Positions 21,375 through 29,663 of a stretch of 37,171 nt of DNA are shown in pieces. A program made the translations under genes and the position numbers. Position 1 is the first letter of the stretch; each line of letters begins with the position of its first letter. Where the stretch lies: positions 1-37,171 of IMG/VR virus record IMGVR_UViG_3300025096_000058; one strand, written 5' to 3'. The notes under the pieces were generated by a model, which made no database searches, had not been told where the DNA came from, and worked only from the letters and a program-made list of their open reading frames with translations. This DNA is from a virus.

Positions 21375-23257
21375 TGGCTGAAGATAACTTCGGTCAAGAT
21401 GAGTTAGTTGAAACACTTGCAACTTCTACTGCAGTAGCAGCACCAGCAAGAAAATCTTTTAAAGATGTTCAATACATTAGAGACTTCGTTCCTGAACTAA
21501 GAGCAGATAGTCAATTACTACAACAAGATTATAAGAAATTAATGAAATCATTAGATAGTTGGATAAAAACATTTGACATTAATCCTAAAGATTTTGATAG
21601 ATATTTATTAAATGAAATAATTTCAGATGTAGGAAACACTACTCATGCAGATGTTGCTGATAAAGTACAATGGGAATTTGTAAATAAACTAATGGACATG
21701 GACCCTTCTTTAAAAGAAAAAAAAGCAGGAGAGTTTTTACGTTCACTCATAGAGTTAGAAGAAGAAGTAACAGGTAAATCTTTAAAGTCATTTACATTTG
21801 GTGCTTATGGTAATGAACTAAGTTTGTTTGATTCTTTTAGTAGAGAAATAGCAACAGATATAGAACAATTACTAGGAAGATTACATACTTTCGTTGGTAA
21901 AGAAAGATTAAAGAATCCTTTAGATGTAGCAAAACAAATGGAACAAGGAAAGTTTAATAAGTTTGCAGGAGCTGATGAAACAATAGATGAGATAGCAAGA
22001 AGTTTATCTGATTACTTAATCAATGCAAAATTAGAAACAACAAGAACCTTTGTTCCAGAAACACAACAGTTAGGTAACGTTGCTTGGTTTTTACAAAATG
22101 AACCAGAGCTTATTAAAAATGCAGAAGCACTTTATCCTGATGATTTAGACTTACCAGGATTTAAAGAATTTATGAAAACAAGAACCAATACCTTTTTAAC
22201 ACGTAATAAAGAATTTTATAACAGGTTATCTGATTCTAAAATAATAGATGATGATATGACTAAATTCGGTAGATGGTCAGAGCAAATACAATCAGTTCCA
22301 ATTTTTCTAAAAGGAGAAATTAACATGGACCACTTTGTTAGTTATAATAAAGGTTGGCACAAAGCTATAGATATAGCATCAGTAGATGCAACTGAAACAT
22401 TTAACATTAAACCATATAAGGGTTCTTTTATTCCAATAGGTATTGAAGATGTTATGGTGGATAAAGGTACAGCATTTTTAAAAGACCCTGGTACTCCTGA
22501 TTTAAAATTAAATGTTACAGGTCCTGGAAGAATCCACATGAGACCAATATCTGAATTTATGAAGATAGCTCAAGATACAGATATTTTATTAGAAACCTAT
22601 GATAAAGTTGGGAACCGAACAAGACTTACTCCTTTGTCATTTGCTAGTAATCTAGGGAATATTCAAAATACAGGAACAATAGATTTATGGGCAGCTCCAG
22701 GTTATGAAGAAAAGTTACCAGCTTTTACTGAAAAGATAACAAAAACACCTTTAGATGAAGGTAGGGTAATTCTAACAATAGGTGAAGAAACTCCAGAATC
22801 TAAGCGTGTACGCTTAGAAAATATACGAAGTACCTTCGTAGATAATCATGGAGAAGATGCACTTAAAAAAGCAGAAGATATAGTTAAGAATAAACCTAAG
22901 TTTGCATCAAGAGTTTTAAAAGGATTAAGCAAGTTAGATGTTGGACAAGAAGTTATAGAGAAAGCATTAACAAAAGTTGGAACCAAATATGGTATGGCTA
23001 GTGTTACAGGACCAGCTGCAGGATTGTTAGCATTCTATGAAACAATGGTGTTAGCTGCAGATGTAACTAATGCTGCAACTAAAGCAGCCTTTGATAAGGA
23101 TGTAGATTTCTGGGATAACTTTGGAAAGATAGATGATAAATATTCTATCACGTATAAATTAACTAAACCTTTTTATGAAACCTTATTTAAAGGAATAGGT
23201 AGTATAACTAAGCCCAATACAGAGAATAATCAAGTACAATCATATTATGGAAAGTAG
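21374..23257 (+). CDS. Probable internal virion/ejection protein, 627 residues
   Basis: No family recognised. It is helical, acidic-basic mixed, with a mid-part GRIHMRPISEFMKIAQDTD and a C-terminal hydrophobic patch AAGLLAFYETMVLAADVTNAATKAA (about 555-580) that could insert into a membrane. A membrane-active C-terminus would suit an ejected protein that forms part of a DNA conduit. Coupled to the 35-residue gene upstream and followed by a 6-base gap. Confidence 0.5.
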   Translation: MAEDNFGQDELVETLATSTAVAAPARKSFKDVQYIRDFVPELRADSQLLQQDYKKLMKSLDSWIKTFDINPKDFDRYLLNEIISDVGNTTHADVADKVQWEFVNKLMDMDPSLKEKKAGEFLRSLIELEEEVTGKSLKSFTFGAYGNELSLFDSFSREIATDIEQLLGRLHTFVGKERLKNPLDVAKQMEQGKFNKFAGADETIDEIARSLSDYLINAKLETTRTFVPETQQLGNVAWFLQNEPELIKNAEALYPDDLDLPGFKEFMKTRTNTFLTRNKEFYNRLSDSKIIDDDMTKFGRWSEQIQSVPIFLKGEINMDHFVSYNKGWHKAIDIASVDATETFNIKPYKGSFIPIGIEDVMVDKGTAFLKDPGTPDLKLNVTGPGRIHMRPISEFMKIAQDTDILLETYDKVGNRTRLTPLSFASNLGNIQNTGTIDLWAAPGYEEKLPAFTEKITKTPLDEGRVILTIGEETPESKRVRLENIRSTFVDNHGEDALKKAEDIVKNKPKFASRVLKGLSKLDVGQEVIEKALTKVGTKYGMASVTGPAAGLLAFYETMVLAADVTNAATKAAFDKDVDFWDNFGKIDDKYSITYKLTKPFYETLFKGIGSITKPNTENNQVQSYYGK

Positions 23258-23263
23258 TAAGTA

Positions 23264-25654
23264 ATGACAAAGTATTTAGTAGTTGGCTCACCAGGTAGAT
23301 ATAGATTACAAGCTGTAAGACCTGGTGGTAAAGATTATGAATCTGGTATGTCTCAAGAAGTAGCAGAAAATACTAGAGTAGCTTTGAATGAGAAATATTT
23401 TAAAGATAAAAAGAAAGAACCACCTAAATCAAATGATACTAATAACTCTGGTGGGAGCAATGAGGACTTTGTTGAAACTATTACAGCTACTGCATCAGGA
23501 AAAATTAGAACTCTTACTGCCGAAGAATATGAAGAATTTAAAAAAATACCAATAGAAGAAAAACTAGATAAAATAGCTGAACTTGCTGCTTCTAATATAC
23601 GCTTTAGAGATAGCCAAAAAGAAGATTTAGAAAGAACTTTTCGTATTAAAGGAAAAGATTTTGATGAAGCTATGGCTAGAGGTCTAGCAGGAGAAGTAGA
23701 AGTTATTGAATCTGGACCTCTTAACTCTGGAGTAAATACTTGGTGGCAGCTCATTGGTTATGAAAGTTTAGATGAAGCCAATAGAGATTTAGCATCTGGA
23801 GCTTTGACTATTGCTGAAATCACAAGAGCTAAAGATAATGCTGAAGAAAAAAGAACTGGTGGTGCTATAGATAATACAACTCAATCAACTTATGGTCCAC
23901 AAGAATTTGGGGATATTATTACAACAGTAACTGTTTATAAAGATGGTAAAACATTAGAAGTTCTTGAATCTGATTTACATTTATACGAAGCAAGTAACTG
24001 GACAAGAGATATAGATAAAGATACTCCTAGTACAAGTACTCCTAGTACAAGTACTCCTAGTACAAGTACTCCTTCAGAAGAAGAAGAAGAAACAATAGGT
24101 AGTACTCAAGTAGTTGTTTATGGACCTAATGGTGCTAGAACTACAGCTAATACTTTTAAAAGACCTGGCGAAGAAATGTCAGAGTATGACAGACTTATTG
24201 CAGGTTTAATACCAGGTAGGGAAGGTTACGCAGGTGCAACAGAATCTGAATCATTGACAGCAGATTATCCAGGTGATTATGGTGGGGAAGATGCTTCTAC
24301 CCCTATGGACCAAAGAGAAAGTGTAGTCGGAATAGGTAACACAGATTATGATAATAAAGATTATTCATCAGTAGGACAAGTAGTTGGTCAAAGTAGTGCT
24401 AATGTAGTTCCGCAAGAACAAACTTTAAATCCTAATAAGAATCAATTTAATAATATACCAGAAGGTGCAGACCTTGTAGATGTAGAAGGACAATTATTTT
24501 TAAGATACGCAGTACCAGGAGCAGGTGAGTTATACCAGGGCAGTACATTATTTATGTTCTATGAAGTAAAAGATAATGACCCAGTGGAAGCTGGATTTGT
24601 AACTCCAGGACAAGATTGGTTTGTTAATGCTAAGTTTTCTTTTGATGATTTAGATTTAATGGGAGTGATTGCTGGTAACAGTGCAGACCTTCCAGGTAAT
24701 GACCCAATTACTGATAAGGCACCACATCCATTTACATCTTTTGCAGAGAATCTAGCAACAGAAGCACAGATAGCACCTTGGATATTAGACCCAGATTCAG
24801 TTGCATTAATAGCTGAAGCTGCATTAGAAGGTAGAGAAGTAACAGAAGCCGAATGGTTTTCTACTAACTGGTATAAAACTCGTAATGAATCAGAACGTTC
24901 TTGGCTTAGAGAATATACTAAGGACCCATTAACAGCTAAACAAAAAGCTAATGATTATAAACTACAAGTTGCTGCAGCCTTAAAAGCCTCTGGTGTATCA
25001 GGGGGATATGATAGTGAAACTAACCAGGAGTTAGGAGCTCCAGATGCTTTATCTTCATACATAGCTAACCAGTGGGTAAGTGGTCAATGGTCAGAGTCTT
25101 ACACAACTGAACAGTTAGCTTTATTTGCTGACCCATTTAGAACTGGTGTAAGAGACCAAGATTTTACAGATTGGATAGATACAGCTGGTGTTGGTGGTTT
25201 AAATAGAAGTGCTGAACAAGAAGATAGAATTAGAAGTTTATATACACAATGGCTTGGTCCAGTGTTCGGACAATTAACAGATTCAGAAGTATCAGAGAAA
25301 GCTGGAAGATTAAGAAACAATCCAGACTATGAAGCAGCTTTAGTAGAGAATTTAAAGACAAGTAGATTAGCTTTGTTTCCTAAACATACTAATACTGAAT
25401 TAACTTATGATGATATAGTCAGTCCTTATAGAGGAATTACTAGACAGATATGGGGTAAAGAAGCTGATGAGACAGAAGGTTGGTGGCAAGATATGGTAGC
25501 TACTAATGACTACGAAGCATCACAAACATTACTTAGAGAAAAAGGTTTAGAACAAAACATAGGACAAGTTACTGTAGCAGCAACAGAAGCATTGCAACAA
25601 GCATTAGGTGCATCTGCTGGTTCAGTAGAAGAGAACTTAGGAGTTAATCAATAA
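23264..25654 (+). CDS. Probable internal virion protein with a TPS-repeat linker, 796 residues
   Basis: No family recognised. The N-terminal 240 residues are mixed alpha/beta and charged. A TPSTS repeat (about 254-268) then an acidic run (EEEEE) forms a linker. The C-terminal ~300 residues are helical and Trp-rich (QWLGPVFGQLTDSEV, EGWWQDMVATNDYEAS) and end in a small-residue helix (VTVAATEALQQALGASAG). The C-terminal part resembles the next gene in composition (short helices, YEAS/YKAE elements), suggesting related virion proteins. TAATG joins it to the next gene. Confidence 0.5.
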   Translation: MTKYLVVGSPGRYRLQAVRPGGKDYESGMSQEVAENTRVALNEKYFKDKKKEPPKSNDTNNSGGSNEDFVETITATASGKIRTLTAEEYEEFKKIPIEEKLDKIAELAASNIRFRDSQKEDLERTFRIKGKDFDEAMARGLAGEVEVIESGPLNSGVNTWWQLIGYESLDEANRDLASGALTIAEITRAKDNAEEKRTGGAIDNTTQSTYGPQEFGDIITTVTVYKDGKTLEVLESDLHLYEASNWTRDIDKDTPSTSTPSTSTPSTSTPSEEEEETIGSTQVVVYGPNGARTTANTFKRPGEEMSEYDRLIAGLIPGREGYAGATESESLTADYPGDYGGEDASTPMDQRESVVGIGNTDYDNKDYSSVGQVVGQSSANVVPQEQTLNPNKNQFNNIPEGADLVDVEGQLFLRYAVPGAGELYQGSTLFMFYEVKDNDPVEAGFVTPGQDWFVNAKFSFDDLDLMGVIAGNSADLPGNDPITDKAPHPFTSFAENLATEAQIAPWILDPDSVALIAEAALEGREVTEAEWFSTNWYKTRNESERSWLREYTKDPLTAKQKANDYKLQVAAALKASGVSGGYDSETNQELGAPDALSSYIANQWVSGQWSESYTTEQLALFADPFRTGVRDQDFTDWIDTAGVGGLNRSAEQEDRIRSLYTQWLGPVFGQLTDSEVSEKAGRLRNNPDYEAALVENLKTSRLALFPKHTNTELTYDDIVSPYRGITRQIWGKEADETEGWWQDMVATNDYEASQTLLREKGLEQNIGQVTVAATEALQQALGASAGSVEENLGVNQ
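24023..24067 (+). repeat. Three tandem 15-base units within the 796-residue gene
   Basis: ACTCCTAGTACAAGT occurs three times in a row and then decays (ACTCCTTCA). It codes for TPSTS units. Copy number may vary between strains by slippage without frameshift. Confidence 0.85.
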
Positions 25655-26481
25655 TGGCAACATACTTAGAAGAAGCAGAATTATTATATCCAGATTTAAC
25701 TGGAACATTACTACAGTTGTTTGCAGCTGCATGGGCTAAGTCTGGTAATCCACAGACTGCCATAAGAGAAGTAAGACAAACAGATGAATATAAAGCGGAG
25801 TTTCCTGGTAACTACAATACAGAGACTGGACAAGTTAGATACAATGAAACTACGTATAAAGCATTAGAACAATCTTATATAGGAACTCTTGCTGAATATG
25901 GTATTCCAGCACAAACATCTAAAGTATTATTATCAGATAAATTTGTTGGCTTACTAGAAGGAGAAGTCTCCGCTAGAGAATTTCAACAAAGAGTATCTTC
26001 TGCTTATGAAGGTATAGTAGATAATATTCAAGGAGTTCAGAACTTCTTTTCAACTAATTACAATGTGGACCTAACTCCTGAAGCTATATTCATGGGAGCA
26101 TTGGACCCATCAGTTGGTGAAGAGATTATATCTGGAAGGATTACAGCTTCACAAATAGGTGGAGAAGCAGCAAAAGCAGGATTCACATTAACAAGAACTG
26201 AAGCAGAGAATCTTAGAAAAGCTGGTCTTACTCAACAACAAGCAAGACAACTTTATACAGCTGCACAAAGAGAACTACCAAGACTTAGAGATATACAATC
26301 AAGACAAGACAGTGGTGAACAACAATTAACAATAGAAGAGTTTACACAAGCTGTTGTATTCCAGGACCCAGACCAATTAGAAAACATTAGAAGATTAGAA
26401 GCAGAAGAAGAATCAATGTTCTCACCTGTTGGTGGTGCCGCAAGAGAAGGTGGCAGAGTTACTGGATTAGTTGAGGGATAA
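25654..26481 (+). CDS. Last gene of the ejection block, 275 residues
   Basis: Helical throughout. MATYLEEAELLYPDLTGTLLQL, then SYIGTLAEYGIPAQTSKVLL, FFSTNYNVDLTPEAIFMGALDPS and LTQQQARQLYTAAQRELPRL. The spacing of short helices with Tyr and Gly turns is like minor virion proteins of actinophages that I have seen, but I cannot name one. It is coupled to the previous gene by TAATG and ends just before a terminator. Confidence 0.5.
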   Translation: MATYLEEAELLYPDLTGTLLQLFAAAWAKSGNPQTAIREVRQTDEYKAEFPGNYNTETGQVRYNETTYKALEQSYIGTLAEYGIPAQTSKVLLSDKFVGLLEGEVSAREFQQRVSSAYEGIVDNIQGVQNFFSTNYNVDLTPEAIFMGALDPSVGEEIISGRITASQIGGEAAKAGFTLTRTEAENLRKAGLTQQQARQLYTAAQRELPRLRDIQSRQDSGEQQLTIEEFTQAVVFQDPDQLENIRRLEAEEESMFSPVGGAAREGGRVTGLVEG

Positions 26482-26486
26482 CAAAA

Positions 26487-26527
26487 ACCCCAACCAGGAA
26501 AACACAAATGGTTGAGGTCTTTGTTTT
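26487..26527 (+). terminator. Intrinsic terminator after the ejection block
   Basis: ACCCCAACCA (26487-26496) pairs with TGGTTGAGGT (26509-26518), with one mismatch, around a 12-base loop, and a CTTTGTTTT tract follows. A-rich sequence on the left side may let it serve the converging minus-strand gene as well. Confidence 0.7.
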
Positions 26528-26846
26528 ACTTTATTCTTAATTTATACAATGAACAATCCTTTGCTAGTTTAACTCTACCAAGATATTTTCTAGCAACTTT
26601 TAGATTATTCTCATAATATTTTTCTTTACGCATTTCAGGTGGTAAGTTCTCCAACCACTTTAACTCATTCTCTTCTCTCTCTACACGTTTTGCATTCACG
26701 AGTCTATCAAAGTATTTTTTTGTTATACCACAATTAGAACATTTAAAATCTTCCTGTATCTCATGTCTTAGCTTTCCACTAAAACCCATAACCATAACTT
26801 TTTCCTTATAGCTCTCGTTGAATAAATGTTCTTTTGTTTTAGCCAT
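26526..26846 (-). CDS. Isolated minus-strand gene in the late region, 106 residues
   Basis: A basic, helical protein with FKCSNCGITKKYFDRL (CxxC knuckle near 35-38) and repeated charged helices (RVEREENELKWLENLPPEMRKEKYYENN). One more Cys near the end (KDCSLY). A zinc or nucleic-acid-binding role is possible. It has its own promoter (motif copy D) and ribosome site (AAGGAGAAC), and terminators on both sides. It therefore behaves like an inserted early or autonomously expressed gene (moron-like), probably expressed with the leftward early genes. Confidence 0.65.
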   Translation of the reverse strand: MAKTKEHLFNESYKEKVMVMGFSGKLRHEIQEDFKCSNCGITKKYFDRLVNAKRVEREENELKWLENLPPEMRKEKYYENNLKVARKYLGRVKLAKDCSLYKLRIK

Positions 26847-26878
26847 TATTTTTGTTCTCCTTTTTTTGCCTTACATTA

Positions 26879-26907
26879 CTTAGACTCAAATAATAAAAAA
26901 AGGTTAC
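26879..26907 (-). promoter_or_regulatory. Early promoter motif, copy D
   Basis: Minus strand: GTAACC (26907-26902), 16 bases, GTCTAA (26885-26880) plus G. A strong A-tract precedes GTAACC, and the flanking AAACTAT matches copy B. Transcription would start near 26872, leaving a leader of about 25 bases with a ribosome site. This is the only copy outside the early operon. Confidence 0.6.
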
Positions 26908-26987
26908 ATAGTTTTTTTTTGTGTATAATTAATAATGAGGAAATACCCTAGCAATAGAGTATATAACCTTCCTTTCGTGTACGTATA

Positions 26988-27025
26988 AAAATAGTGGGGT
27001 TTTATCCCCACTATTTTATTTTTAT
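26988..27025. terminator. Bidirectional intrinsic terminator before the capsid operon
   Basis: A perfect 12-base stem AAAATAGTGGGG (26988-26999) / CCCCACTATTTT (27006-27017) with a 6-base loop, and T-rich sequence (ATTTTTAT) after it; the A-rich left arm serves the other strand. Confidence 0.85.
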
Positions 27026-27246
27026 AAGATATAATTAAAGTATCGGATTGCGGCTTTCTCCGATTATAAATGGATGCTGCACCTCCAGCTTATTTCAAGC
27101 GTGTAAGTTGAGTATTAAAATCGCTGGTATCTGAATAGCCGAGAGTGGCTGACAATTTTTGTTATTCTAAATTATTTTATTTGTCGCCTATCGCATTATA
27201 TTCCCCAGGGTAATGCAGTTAGTAGAAATCTGGGAGAGGAGAGACT
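27018..27246 (+). ncRNA. Possible structured leader or small RNA upstream of scaffold/capsid
   Basis: About 230 bases without a gene. A perfect TATAAT lies at 27030-27035, though no good -35 is visible because the terminator stem occupies that place. RNA starting near 27042 would begin with the hairpin ATCGGA (27042-27047) / TCCGAT (27059-27064), then CCAGC (27085-27089) / GCTGG (27123-27127) enclosing CTTA/TAAG, then AGCC (27137-27140) / GGCT (27147-27150) followed by GACAATTTTTG, which resembles a weak terminator. Further down, GCATTA (27193-27198) / TAATGC (27211-27216) and CCCAG (27204-27208) / CTGGG (27230-27234) interlock, and the second would hide the scaffold ribosome site. Not recognised as a known RNA family. 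Confidence 0.35.
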
Positions 27247-27711
27247 ATGGAAAACGTAGAAGAAAATACAGTAGAAGAAACGCAGGAAGATAACAACGCT
27301 ATCAAGAATATGCGAGAACGCATTAAAGAACTTGAAGGTGTTGAGAAGGAATATAAATCTGTGCAACAGGATAAAGTTATCCAAGATGCAGGATTTGACC
27401 CATCTTCTGGACAGGGTAAAGCACTTAAAGACCTTTACAAAGGCGACTTGGAAGTGGATGCGATAAAGGCATTTGCTGCTGAACAATATGGTTGGGGTGA
27501 AGAAGCTCCAGCAGTTCAGGAACAAGAAGCTCAAAAGGCTAGGGTAGTTACAAGTCAAGAAAGTTTAGATGCTGTAGCACAAGCTAGTGTTCCAGTTGAA
27601 CCAGCTGATGTAAATGACCAGATTGCACAAGCACAGCAAGATGGTGATTGGCAAGCAAGTTCAGCTCTCAAAGCAGAAAAATTAAAAGCCCTAATGGAGA
27701 AAAAATTATAA
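27247..27711 (+). CDS. Capsid scaffold protein
   Basis: 154 residues, acidic and Gln/Glu/Ala-rich, predicted helical: an N-terminal EENTVEETQEDNN, a coiled-coil segment (NMRERIKELEGVEKEY) and a C-terminal basic helix (SALKAEKLKALMEKK). This composition, size and position directly before the capsid gene are typical of scaffolds in HK97-fold phages; the C-terminal basic helix usually docks the capsid protein. AGAGGAGAG gives a strong ribosome site. Identity rests on composition and context, not on a motif. Confidence 0.75.
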   Translation: MENVEENTVEETQEDNNAIKNMRERIKELEGVEKEYKSVQQDKVIQDAGFDPSSGQGKALKDLYKGDLEVDAIKAFAAEQYGWGEEAPAVQEQEAQKARVVTSQESLDAVAQASVPVEPADVNDQIAQAQQDGDWQASSALKAEKLKALMEKKL

Positions 27712-27751
27712 AAATTATTCTCTATTAATTAAATAAAAAAGGAGAATTAAA

Positions 27752-28690
27752 ATGGGTGCAGTATCAGGAATGGGTGATTCGTATGATTTACCCAATTACG
27801 TAGGTGAGTTATTTAATATAACTCCAAATGATACACCATTTCTTTCTGCTATTGGTGGAATGACTGGAGGTAAATCAGTTACCTCTAAGCAATTCACCTG
27901 GCAAACAGTTGATAACGCAGCTGCAGCTCAAACAGCAGCTGTAGAAGGTGCAGACCCAACATATGCAGAGAGAAGCAGAAGTGAAGTAATTAACGTTACT
28001 CAAATTATGCAATATGGTGTAAACGTATCATATACAAAACAGGCAGCAACAGGAAACCTTTCTGGACAAGCTATTATAGGAAACCAACCAGTTCAAGATG
28101 AATTGGCTTTCCAATTAGATATGGCTTTAAAGAGAGCAGCTAGAGATATAGAGTTCTCTTTCTTGCAAGGTACTTATGTTGCAGATACAAACGTATCAAC
28201 AGCAAGAAAAACAAAAGGTATGTTAGCAGCTATCTCAACTAACGAGAGAGGAGCTGCTGGAGGAGCATTAGCACAAGGAGATGTTAATACTATTCTAAAA
28301 TCTATGGCAGATTCAGGAGCTCCATTTGAGCAACCTGTAATGTTTGCTAATGCCTTTCAAAAGCAAAAACTATCATCTATCTATTCAAGTGCATTATCAC
28401 TTGCACCAAGAGATAGAAACTATGGTGGTGTTAATATCAACACTATAGAAACTGACTTTGGTGAGATTGGTATTGTCTACAGCAGACACGTACCAGCAGA
28501 TGATATTGTAATTGCTGACCTTGCATTTTGTAAGCCAGTTTTCTTGGATATTCCAGGAAAAGGACACTTCTTTGTTGAGCCACTAGCTCAATCAGGAGCA
28601 GCTTACAAGTATCAAGTCTATGGAGAAATCGGATTAGAATATGGTCCAGAGGAATTCCATGGCAAAATTACAAACCTAGCTACTTCCTAA
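27752..28690 (+). CDS. Major capsid protein (SU10/DUF5309-like)
   Basis: 312 residues. The start MGAVSGMGDSYDLPNYVGELFNITPNDTPFLSAIGG followed by FTWQTVDNAAAA is characteristic of the SU10-type capsid family, which has the HK97 fold. QIMQYGVNVSYTKQA, the long helix ELAFQLDMALKRAARDIEFSFL and the C-terminal beta strands (HFFVEPLAQSGAAYKYQVYGEIGLEYG) also fit. AAGGAGAATT is a strong ribosome site. It would make up the icosahedral shell. An 11-base hairpin lies just after the gene. Confidence 0.85.
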   Translation: MGAVSGMGDSYDLPNYVGELFNITPNDTPFLSAIGGMTGGKSVTSKQFTWQTVDNAAAAQTAAVEGADPTYAERSRSEVINVTQIMQYGVNVSYTKQAATGNLSGQAIIGNQPVQDELAFQLDMALKRAARDIEFSFLQGTYVADTNVSTARKTKGMLAAISTNERGAAGGALAQGDVNTILKSMADSGAPFEQPVMFANAFQKQKLSSIYSSALSLAPRDRNYGGVNINTIETDFGEIGIVYSRHVPADDIVIADLAFCKPVFLDIPGKGHFFVEPLAQSGAAYKYQVYGEIGLEYGPEEFHGKITNLATS

Positions 28691-28714
28691 TAAGAAGTAA
28701 GATAGTATATTTAT

Positions 28715-28742
28715 TAGAGGGAGATAAATACATCTCCCTCTA
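28715..28742 (+). promoter_or_regulatory. Perfect 11-base hairpin after the capsid gene
   Basis: TAGAGGGAGAT (28715-28725) pairs fully with ATCTCCCTCTA (28732-28742) around AAATAC. No T-run follows. It may be a partial attenuator, an RNase processing site, or a 3' stabiliser that keeps capsid mRNA in excess over the tail genes. Confidence 0.6.
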
Positions 28743-28757
28743 GTATTATGGAGTTAT

Positions 28758-29663
28758 ATGGCAGCAGTAAGCACACTTGTAGATAGAATATATAGAGATT
28801 TTTTAAACAAACCAGATGATTTGTCTGCGTTCTCTAGGTTAGATGGTGCATTATCTGATACAACAGGAACAACAGTTGTATATGAAACTGGTTTATTTTC
28901 ATCAGAGGAAGAAAACCTTTTAGGTAATGGTGCATTAATAGAAATTGACCAAGAGTTAATGTTAGTAACTTCATCCAATACTTCTACTAGAACATTAACT
29001 GTAGCAAGAGGGTATGCAGGTACAACAGCAGCAACACATTTAGATGAAGCTAACTTATATCTCAATCCAACATTCCCAAGGAAGTCTGTATTTGATGCAG
29101 TAGCAGATAATATATCAAGACTCTATCCAAGTTTATATAATGTAACTACAACTAATGTAACTTCTAATTCAACGTATCAAGAAGTACCAGTAACTACAGT
29201 TGAAGTAGTTAATTCATGGGTACAGAATGCTTCAGGAGACCAATACACAAGTGCAGGAATAGAGTTACTTACTAACTTTCCACCATCAAGTACTAATACT
29301 GCTGTTCAGTTTTCAAATACTTCTAATGGTAAGACAGTTTATTTAGTTGTTAAAAGAAAGTTTGGCAGACCTACTGCTGAAACAGATGATTTATCTACTG
29401 CTTGTTTCTTAGAAGATTCATACCACCAAATAATTATGATTGGTGCAGTAGCTGACATTATGGGTGCAACAGATGTAGATGCTTCAACACAGGAATTTAT
29501 TACAGAGAAACTATCAGCAGAGAACTATCCTATTGGTTCTGGAGAGAGATTAAGAAATGCTTTACTTAGACTAAGGTCTTTGTTAATTGATGAAGCAAGA
29601 GGTGATTTAAGGTCTTTATATCCACAAGCAGTTGCAATAGGTAACATTAATTACAGTGCATAA
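28758..29663 (+). CDS. Head-tail adaptor/connector candidate, 301 residues
   Basis: The N-terminus STLVDRIYRDFLNKPDDLSAF, then an early beta domain with EIDQELMLVTSSNTSTRTLTVARGYAGTTAATH (a strand pattern seen in tail-connector proteins), and a C-terminal helical part (RLRNALLRLRSLLIDEARGDL). Position directly after the capsid gene supports an adaptor or connector role. GGAG lies 4 bases before the ATG. TAATG joins it to the next gene. The name is from context and overall design. Confidence 0.6.
   Translation: MAAVSTLVDRIYRDFLNKPDDLSAFSRLDGALSDTTGTTVVYETGLFSSEEENLLGNGALIEIDQELMLVTSSNTSTRTLTVARGYAGTTAATHLDEANLYLNPTFPRKSVFDAVADNISRLYPSLYNVTTTNVTSNSTYQEVPVTTVEVVNSWVQNASGDQYTSAGIELLTNFPPSSTNTAVQFSNTSNGKTVYLVVKRKFGRPTAETDDLSTACFLEDSYHQIIMIGAVADIMGATDVDASTQEFITEKLSAENYPIGSGERLRNALLRLRSLLIDEARGDLRSLYPQAVAIGNINYSA

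Noticed and set aside
24023-24067. Possible CRISPR-like repeat
   Set aside because: Units are contiguous with no spacers and are in frame in a coding region.
27042-27150. tRNA or tmRNA in the capsid leader
   Set aside because: No acceptor stem, anticodon arm or T-loop arrangement could be fitted.
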